A DNA stretch of 12,038 nt, from assembly GCA_964516295.1 (NCBI GenBank), contig CAZEYT010000083.1, positions 1-12,038 on the forward strand, given 5' to 3'. Numbering within the stretch: position 1 is the first letter of the stretch; each line of letters opens with the position of its first letter. The position numbers were made by a program, and so were the translations under genes. The notes beneath the pieces are model-generated. The model did not search any database and was not told the origin of the DNA. It worked only from the letters and a program-made list of their open reading frames with translations. The stretch is from CAZEYT01 sp964516295 (lineage in GTDB: Bacteria; Verrucomicrobiota; Verrucomicrobiia; Chthoniobacterales; Terrimicrobiaceae). Of this stretch, positions 6,182 to 12,038 are shown in pieces.

Positions 6182-9100
6182 TTACTGAGTCACTTGGAGG
6201 CGGAGAAACCGCCTCGACTGGGCGCTCGTTGTTTGCGTATCGGTGACCGTCGTCGTCCCGCTGCCGGGATTGTTGCTGGACGACCATATCTCGGTCCATC
6301 CATCCACGAGATTGTTCGATACTTGGACACGGTAGGTCAGCGAGGAATCGTTGATCCGGGTGAATGTGAGCGTTAGCCGATCATTGACCACGTTGGTCGC
6401 GGTGACCGGAGCGGTGGTGATTTGATTGGGATCCGTTCCCGTCGCGTATTCCAGGAGATTCTGGATGCCGTCAAAATCGGGGTCGGCGACATTCGCGGCG
6501 TTGCCCGAGTTTGCCGTGGTTCCGAAATTCGTCTGCCGCCATGTTTGAAGCGGGTTCATTCCAGCTGAGACGCTCACGGAGACGACTCCCTGCTGGGAGT
6601 TGAGGCCATCGGTGACCGTGTAGTTGAACGTGTCGGTTCCAACGAACCCTGTGTTCGATGTATAAACGACTTGGTTTCCAGAGATCGAGGCGGCACCGTT
6701 CGCGGGCGTGGAGACCGCCGCAAGAGAAAGAGCCTGCGGACCTGCGGTCACGTCGGAATCATTCGCCAGCACGTTGATTGCGACGGATTGGCCGGAGTTC
6801 ACGTTTGCGCTATCGGCCGCAGCAATAATCTCTGGCGCGAACTTGATGAGCAGGACTGCCCCTTTGTCGCTTTCTTTCGTGAAGAGATTGGCAGGGATGC
6901 CATCGTCCGGCATCTGCACGCCCAGTCGCACGGAGAGCACTCCATCGCCGTTCGCTTCGGCTTGCACGCCGGAGGTGATATTGACATAGCCAAACGAAGT
7001 GACCGGTGGCGACGTGGAGCGAATATCGGCGAGCAGCCCGAGCACATTGCCCGCTGCCGGACGGCTTGCATAGGGGAGATTCTCGGCCCAGGAGTCGTCG
7101 GCGACACTGCGGACTTCGGTGACGAAGTTTGCCGGCGTGTTCACGAACAGATTCCCTTTGCTGGACACGTTCCGGTAGGACAGGAACAGAGTCGCTGACT
7201 CGATGTTTTTGCCAGCCAGTTGAGCGACGTTAAAGCGGAGATAGGTAAACGATTCGCGGGTGTTTGTGGCGAATTTTCCGTATCCGATGAAAGCCAGCGA
7301 TCCATTATTTGCCGTGGCATTTGCGGTATCGACCGAGGTATCCGCCGAGACGGGAATTTGCAGGTCGGCGGCAGGGACATCGTTGTCGAGAATATTGATG
7401 CCCGGAGAATTCGGCTCGCCAACTCGGTAGCCGGGGTCCGCAATCACGGTGAGGATGATTCGATCGGTATCTTCGGGATTGTTGTCGTCGATCACCGTGA
7501 TCGGCACATCGACAAAGGTCGAGCCCGCAGGAATCGTGGCCGTGGATGGCACCGTGGTGTAATCGACCCCATTTCTCGCCCAGCCGTCCATGCGAACTTG
7601 AATCGGCAGCGCGGCGGATGTCGAACCCGAACGCGAAATTCGGAACGAGCCGGTGAGCGGACCTGATTCGGCAAGGGTGGGTGTCGGGGTGGACACGGTG
7701 ATGACAGGCAGCCCGTCCACGAGCGCATACTTTGCGTTGAGATAGGCCTCAACTTGCTGGCGCTCAGGATTGGTCAGGGCGCGATGGAAGACCAGCAGCT
7801 CCGACACGCGGGACGCGCCCGGGAGGACGGTCGAGCGGCCGCGGCCAAGGACGTAATTGCTGACATTCTTAAACTCATCGCTCCACTTGGGGACGATGGT
7901 GGACTGCTGCACGCCATTCTCGAAGACTTCCAACGCATTGTCATTCACGCGCAGCGTCGTGAGCGATCCCTGCCCGATGGCTGCCGGATAGTTGGGATAA
8001 TCGAAGTAGCCGCTGAACTGATACTTTGCCTTGTTGTTGACGGTGACCTGCAACGCGCCCGTTTGCGGATCGCGAAGCCCGGTGGAGAAAATCACGCGGG
8101 CATTTCCCGTGGCTGGAATGGTTACGGGAGTGGAGACCAAAAAGACGGTGGAAACCCCGCCATATTCTGTGGCGAGGAGGCGCTCGAGAGAGTCATCGAC
8201 ACCGTCAAAGTTCACCGCAGGCAATGCGTTCAACCCGGAAGCGACCAGGGTCGGTTGCTTCGTCGTGGTGGCCTGGGTGAGCGAGTTTCCGCGTCCGCTG
8301 GCATCCCGCCACGTGGCGACCGGGGAGACACCGGCGGGCAGGTCATCGGCCCGGAGCCACAGGTTGAGATCGTTTGGATTAATGGGATAAACGTCGAACG
8401 AGAGATTGGCACTCGCGGTGGTGAGGCCGTTGGATGCCGAAGTCAGCCCTGTGGCGGTGAGGACGGATTTCTGGGCAACGGGCATCGGGACGTTCAGGGT
8501 CAGAGTCGCGACGTATCGCTCGGGATCGAGCGCGATGTTCGTTACAGTCTGTCCAGAATTTAAGGAAAACTGCCCGGCAGTGAGGCTGCCCGCTTGGAGC
8601 CTTTCGCTAAAGGTCACTTCCACCGACGACGAGCCGCCGACCGCGACCACGCTGGTTATTTGCGGCGAGGTGGTGTCGGTCACCACGTAGCTCGCGGATG
8701 CCGGGGTCGCGTCGGCCAGACCCGACCGCGACGCGATGGCCTTGACCGTCGTGTTAACGCTCACGGGAAACGGACGGGTATAGACGGGCGACGCCGCCGT
8801 CGGCACGGACCCATCCGTCGTGTAGCGAATAGTCGCGCCCGCCGTGTCGCATGAGAGCGAGACAAAGACGCTTTCCGAGAACGTGCCACCCGCCGGGAGG
8901 ATGCGCACCGGGACGACCGTGGGCGCTGGAGGATTCGCGGGGTCTTTGTATCCGGTGTAAAGTGTGATGGCCCGCCCGCCGCCGCTGCCGCTCCAGAACG
9001 CGGTGTCCTCATAGCGCAGTTTTCGCGCGGCGCCGTCTCGGGTTTCCTCGACCGGCCAGTGGAAAACGTCGATGTCGCCTCCGAAGCCTTTGGCATTGCA

Positions 9101-10813
9101 GGTCACGAGAGAAAGGCTGCTGTCGCGATTGACAAACATGCCGCTGATTCCGCCGCCGCGTGTGGAGGCCATCGTTCCGCCGAGCACCTCAGATCGACCG
9201 CCGTTGGTGGTTTCCAGCACCGTCTTGGACCCCTCGGTCTTCACGCCAAAAATCCAGACATCCGCGCCGTTGTTTTTCAGGTTGAAGAGCGTGCCCGTCT
9301 TGCTTTCCGGGTTGACCTGGCGCATCCACGCTTTTTGAGGAGCCGTCACGGTGAGTTCGTCGCCCGTCACGTCTTCAATAAACAACTTCCCGCCCGCCGT
9401 GTTGCGGTATCCAAAAACCCAAGCCGATCTCAAAACCAGCGTGCGGTTCGACGCGTGCTCCATGAACACAACAGGCCGGAACCCGTAGCCGTTCCAAAAC
9501 CGTTCCATCAACACGGACGAGGCCGTGCCATTGGCAAAGCGAAACAACGGCTTTTCCGTGCCCACGAAGCCGGACTCGATGGCGTTGATCGTCGATTCCA
9601 AACCGATGATGTGGGAGACGTTGCCACGAATGATGATGGTGTCGCGGATGTAGTAATCGCCGTTGGGGAAATAGACGGTGCTTTTTCCGGAGTCGATGGC
9701 CGCTTGGATCGCGTTTGTGTCGTCATTGCCATCGGTGCCATTGGCGCCGAAGGATTCCACGTTTGCCCAGTCAGACGGAGGCGCATAGCTGGCGGGAATC
9801 GGGGTCTCTTCGACGGGCAAGCCGAGCGTCTTGGCAGGAGACGGGAAAAGCGAGAGCGGCGTGGAGCTGCTGAACTCGGCCACGCTCGGCCCCGGCGTGG
9901 TGGTGGTCACACTATTGAAAATGTTCCGCATCGCGTTTCCGTAGCCGGAGGTCGTGAGATTGCGGACGAAAAGGGGCATTCCATTATCGTTTGTGATCGC
10001 GACCTGATTTGCCGCGCCTCCGGTGAAGTTCGCATCGATCAAGGTCACAAAAACACTGCCCGTCAAAAGCTGGAAAGCTGGCACGGAATTCTGACTCTCA
10101 ACCCGACGCCAGAACGTGCTCCCGTAGTTTGCCCAAATCCCGCGTACGCGCTGGTTGATGACCGTGATGTCTTCGAAGCTCGTGCCGCGCCCGCGCGCAT
10201 ACACGCCGCTATCGAACCCTTCGACGGTCACCTTTTTGATGAGCATCGGGGACCCATCGGTATAAAGCCCGTACAATCCGAGCCGCTGCGGATCACTGGA
10301 GATAATCCGAACATTGTATAGCGAGCCCTGATTCGAAGCATTGTAGCGAACTCCGATGGCCTTCGGATTCCCCGTGCCGATGTCCACGGTGAGATTGTAG
10401 ATGCCATTGCGGAACGCGTCATTCCCGCCGCCGAGCGTGTCGATCACGCATTTTCCGTTCGGGGCATTTGTGGCGTTGAACGCGGAATTATTGTCGGTGA
10501 GCTTGATGATGACGCCGTCGCGACTCTCGCCGTGGAGGATTTTTCGACGTTCCCAGGCGATGGTGTTCGAGACTTTGTAGGCTCCATTGGGGAGATAAAC
10601 CAGCCGGTCGCTGGTTGTCCCGGTGGAGTTGATCGCCGCCTGGATCGCGGCAGTGTCGTCGGCTACGCCATCGCCGATGGCACCGTAGTCACGCACATTT
10701 GCGACGCGGGCGTCGGCGGGCAGAGCAAACGATTGGGCTCGTGCGTCGGTCAGGGCGGCGACGGCAAAGGGAATCACCACGGCGAGGGATTTGAAGAGAC
10801 GGTATGGGTTCAT
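6182..10813 (-). CDS. Large secreted multi-module protein with two pectate-lyase-3 (beta-helix) modules
   Basis: 1543-residue exoprotein. Signal peptide residues 1-26 (FKSLAVVIPFAVAALTDARA, cleavage before QS). Two Pectate_lyase_3/GH55-like right-handed beta-helix modules follow. The first is at about 35-290, opening ANVRDYGAIGDGVADDTAAI and LPNGAYKV; the second is at about 349-600, opening ANVESFGANGTDGNDDTNAI and FPNGDYYI. After these come a chitobiase-C-like sandwich (632-711, YTTDGSVPT), an Ig-like module (714-808, VTFSERL), a concanavalin-like module (812-1031, LWLRADD, FDGVDDSLE), a Calx-beta repeat (1036-1146, ILDNDVP), a DNRLRE/CBM96-like module (1150-1326), and a cadherin/Big_9-like module (1327-1417, NVLANDSD, YTSNTGFVGTDTFNYTVTDG). 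The C-terminal tail has DPDFDGIQNLLEYATGTDP (1444-1462) and ends FLRLQVTQ. Paired helices recall GH55 glucanases, but I cannot point to catalytic residues, so it may cleave or only bind a glycan. No Shine-Dalgarno site precedes the ATG. Module boundaries are by eye. Confidence 0.85.
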   Translation of the reverse strand: MNPYRLFKSLAVVIPFAVAALTDARAQSFALPADARVANVRDYGAIGDGVADDTAAIQAAINSTGTTSDRLVYLPNGAYKVSNTIAWERRKILHGESRDGVIIKLTDNNSAFNATNAPNGKCVIDTLGGGNDAFRNGIYNLTVDIGTGNPKAIGVRYNASNQGSLYNVRIISSDPQRLGLYGLYTDGSPMLIKKVTVEGFDSGVYARGRGTSFEDITVINQRVRGIWANYGSTFWRRVESQNSVPAFQLLTGSVFVTLIDANFTGGAANQVAITNDNGMPLFVRNLTTSGYGNAMRNIFNSVTTTTPGPSVAEFSSSTPLSLFPSPAKTLGLPVEETPIPASYAPPSDWANVESFGANGTDGNDDTNAIQAAIDSGKSTVYFPNGDYYIRDTIIIRGNVSHIIGLESTINAIESGFVGTEKPLFRFANGTASSVLMERFWNGYGFRPVVFMEHASNRTLVLRSAWVFGYRNTAGGKLFIEDVTGDELTVTAPQKAWMRQVNPESKTGTLFNLKNNGADVWIFGVKTEGSKTVLETTNGGRSEVLGGTMASTRGGGISGMFVNRDSSLSLVTCNAKGFGGDIDVFHWPVEETRDGAARKLRYEDTAFWSGSGGGRAITLYTGYKDPANPPAPTVVPVRILPAGGTFSESVFVSLSCDTAGATIRYTTDGSVPTAASPVYTRPFPVSVNTTVKAIASRSGLADATPASASYVVTDTTSPQITSVVAVGGSSSVEVTFSERLQAGSLTAGQFSLNSGQTVTNIALDPERYVATLTLNVPMPVAQKSVLTATGLTSASNGLTTASANLSFDVYPINPNDLNLWLRADDLPAGVSPVATWRDASGRGNSLTQATTTKQPTLVASGLNALPAVNFDGVDDSLERLLATEYGGVSTVFLVSTPVTIPATGNARVIFSTGLRDPQTGALQVTVNNKAKYQFSGYFDYPNYPAAIGQGSLTTLRVNDNALEVFENGVQQSTIVPKWSDEFKNVSNYVLGRGRSTVLPGASRVSELLVFHRALTNPERQQVEAYLNAKYALVDGLPVITVSTPTPTLAESGPLTGSFRISRSGSTSAALPIQVRMDGWARNGVDYTTVPSTATIPAGSTFVDVPITVIDDNNPEDTDRIILTVIADPGYRVGEPNSPGINILDNDVPAADLQIPVSADTSVDTANATANNGSLAFIGYGKFATNTRESFTYLRFNVAQLAGKNIESATLFLSYRNVSSKGNLFVNTPANFVTEVRSVADDSWAENLPYASRPAAGNVLGLLADIRSTSPPVTSFGYVNITSGVQAEANGDGVLSVRLGVQMPDDGIPANLFTKESDKGAVLLIKFAPEIIAAADSANVNSGQSVAINVLANDSDVTAGPQALSLAAVSTPANGAASISGNQVVYTSNTGFVGTDTFNYTVTDGLNSQQGVVSVSVSAGMNPLQTWRQTNFGTTANSGNAANVADPDFDGIQNLLEYATGTDPNQITTAPVTATNVVNDRLTLTFTRINDSSLTYRVQVSNNLVDGWTEIWSSSNNPGSGTTTVTDTQTTSAQSRRFLRLQVTQ

Positions 10814-10850
10814 GGGGGAGTTGGGTTTTGGGGGAGGTGTTGAAAGGTTG
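10814..10850 (-). promoter_or_regulatory. C/T-rich leader directly before the large exoprotein start codon
   Basis: On the minus strand the 37 bases before the ATG contain no G. They start CAACCTTTCAACACCTCCC and end AACTCCCCC next to the ATG, with no Shine-Dalgarno-like sequence. The start of the tract lines up with the leader at 6130-6155. The remaining 56 bases of the gap (10851-10906) are GC-rich with one TAAAAT hexamer (10878-10883) that could be a -10 element. No convincing -35 sits at the right distance, so I do not call a promoter. Confidence 0.4.
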
Positions 10851-10906
10851 ACCGCTGGCGGGGGGCGAGCGGCGGCGATTTTACACGGGCATGTCTGTTT
10901 GAAGCC

Positions 10907-12038
10907 TTAGTTTCCGGTTAATATCGAGACCTCGGCGGGAGTGAGGACGCGGTTGTAGAAGCGCACGGAGTCGATGGCGCCGTTGAGTTCCTGCGAGTTG
11001 ATCGTGGTCTGTCCGAACTTGAGCGTCGCGGTTCCCGTGCCCAGGTCGGCGGCATTGTGTGTGCCGGTGGCGGCGAGGGTGCCGTTGAGATAAATCTGGG
11101 ACGCTCCGCCGGAGGCCGACCATGTGCAGACGACGTGGTGCCAGGTGTTGAGCGCGATCGGGAAGTTCGTCGCGTTTGTGAGCAGGCTGGTGGCTGTGCT
11201 GGTGGCAGGGTTGACCAATTCCCAGCGAATCTTCCCTGCGTCGAGGCGGCACTCGAAGCCTCGGAAGAATGTTGCGCCCGATCTCGCCATCCACGAGGTC
11301 AACCCGCCGTTGGCGACGGTCGTCGGTTTGATGAAGAACGAAACCGACACGTCGGTGAGCGCCGGATACGTGATGCTGGTGGCTTGGAGGTAGTTGTTGT
11401 TCGAGGACGGATTGGCAAAGTTCACGCTCACGCCCGTGGAATCGGAGACCCAAGTCGTGCCCGCGCCGACGAACGCGACATTTTTGCTTCCGATGTCATC
11501 ACCGACGGATGTCCCGGTGTTTTCGTTCATTTCCCAACGTCCGATGAGACCGTCGGTGACGTCTTGGGTCACATGGGCGCTGAAGAGCGGGCACATGACG
11601 GCGTATTGCCGGGTGGGGAGGTCGGTGTTGAGGATTTCGACCGTTTGCGAGCCGCGAATCTCGCGGATCTGCGGCTTATATTGCGCGTTGTGATTGATAT
11701 AAACAAACGAGGCCTGCGAGTTTTCGACGAGGAATCCGGGGCGTCCATCGACTGGCGTGCCGGACGACAGGTAGAGATAGGCGCCGAGGAGTTCCGTGCG
11801 GGCATTGTTGACCGACTCGATGGCGGTCTGGAGTTTTTCGGTCTTGAGGCCGAGAATCCAGAGAGTGCTGCCGTTGTTGACGATGTTGGCTTCGGTGCCG
11901 GACTCGGGGTTGATTTGGCGGGCATAAACAGTCTGGCCCTGCGAGAAGTTCCACCGCGTCCCACAGACGTCTTCGATGTAGAGCGTGCTGTTGGCGATGG
12001 AGTTTTTGTAGGAACCGATGGCATTGAGAACCAGGGAG
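10907..12038 (-). CDS. Beta-helix (pectate-lyase-3-like) protein with C-terminal LamG domain, 5' end outside window
   Basis: The last 376 residues of a larger protein. An in-frame ATG at 11596 could be taken as a start, but the frame runs open without a stop to the window edge. The extra 147 residues are homologous to residues about 460-610 of the large exoprotein next door: LYIEDVCG, ARQINPES, NNGSTLWILGLKTE and RTELLG against LFIEDVTG, MRQVNPES, NNGADVWIFGVKTE and RSEVLG. The true start therefore lies outside and a second-half beta-helix module is present. Residues about 162-376 (11554-10910) form a Laminin_G_3-type domain (DGLIGRWEMNENTG, NTWHHVVCTWSASGG, IYLNGTLAATG, IDSVRFYNRVLTPAEV), a fold that usually binds glycans. 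The protein stops right after this domain and lacks the NLLEYATGTDP tail of its neighbour. It is probably exported like its paralogue, but the signal peptide would be off-window. Its stop is 93 bases before the next minus-strand start. Confidence 0.82.
   Translation of the reverse strand, partial: SLVLNAIGSYKNSIANSTLYIEDVCGTRWNFSQGQTVYARQINPESGTEANIVNNGSTLWILGLKTEKLQTAIESVNNARTELLGAYLYLSSGTPVDGRPGFLVENSQASFVYINHNAQYKPQIREIRGSQTVEILNTDLPTRQYAVMCPLFSAHVTQDVTDGLIGRWEMNENTGTSVGDDIGSKNVAFVGAGTTWVSDSTGVSVNFANPSSNNNYLQATSITYPALTDVSVSFFIKPTTVANGGLTSWMARSGATFFRGFECRLDAGKIRWELVNPATSTATSLLTNATNFPIALNTWHHVVCTWSASGGASQIYLNGTLAATGTHNAADLGTGTATLKFGQTTINSQELNGAIDSVRFYNRVLTPAEVSILTGN

Noticed and set aside
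9059..10321. 420-codon plus-strand open frame opposite the beta-helix modules
   Set aside because: The minus strand encodes two recognisable pectate-lyase-3 modules; the plus-strand product has no domain pattern.
10878..10903. Possible promoter (TAAAAT with TTCAAA upstream) before the large exoprotein gene
   Set aside because: The spacer is only 14 bases and the -35 match is poor; Verrucomicrobial promoters are also poorly defined.

Overview
The window looks like part of a glycan-degradation locus from a member of the Verrucomicrobiota. Four things point there: a secreted protein that resembles the Verrucomicrobia-restricted family TIGR02597, very large modular secreted proteins with pectate-lyase-3 (beta-helix) modules, a C-terminal 'DPDxDG..NLLEYATGTDP' tail common in verrucomicrobial exoproteins, and GC-rich coding sequence without Shine-Dalgarno sites. 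I cannot place it below phylum. There is no rRNA, tRNA, CRISPR array, insertion sequence or phage gene, and no transporter or regulator inside the window.

Layout. Positions 1-5037 (+ strand) hold a tight three-gene run. It contains the 3' part of a FAD-dependent oxidoreductase (cut by the window start), a second, paralogous FAD-dependent oxidoreductase overlapping it by ATGA, and a GH31 glycosidase of the alpha-xylosidase (YicI) type 16 bases further on. The two proteins whose N-termini are visible have no signal peptide, so this is probably a cytoplasmic oxidation and debranching module. Positions 5038-5109 are a short convergent gap.

Positions 5110-12038 (- strand) hold three proteins in the opposite orientation, listed here in transcription order. 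First is the C-terminal 376 residues of a beta-helix protein ending in a LamG domain, which runs off the right edge. Next is a 1543-residue secreted protein with two pectate-lyase-3 modules followed by a long string of beta-sandwich modules. Last is a 339-residue secreted TIGR02597-like protein. The first two are paralogues across the second beta-helix module.

Working model (inference): the minus-strand proteins act outside the cytoplasm on a polysaccharide, binding or cleaving it. The plus-strand enzymes process the imported, alpha-linked and possibly xylose-bearing fragments, with an oxidation step by the paired flavoproteins. The substrate cannot be read from the sequence. Nothing here is a recognised defence, mobile or RNA system. 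The less familiar points are the paired flavoproteins coupled to GH31, the altered GH31 specificity loop, the multi-module exoprotein, and a shared C/T-rich leader directly before two secreted genes.
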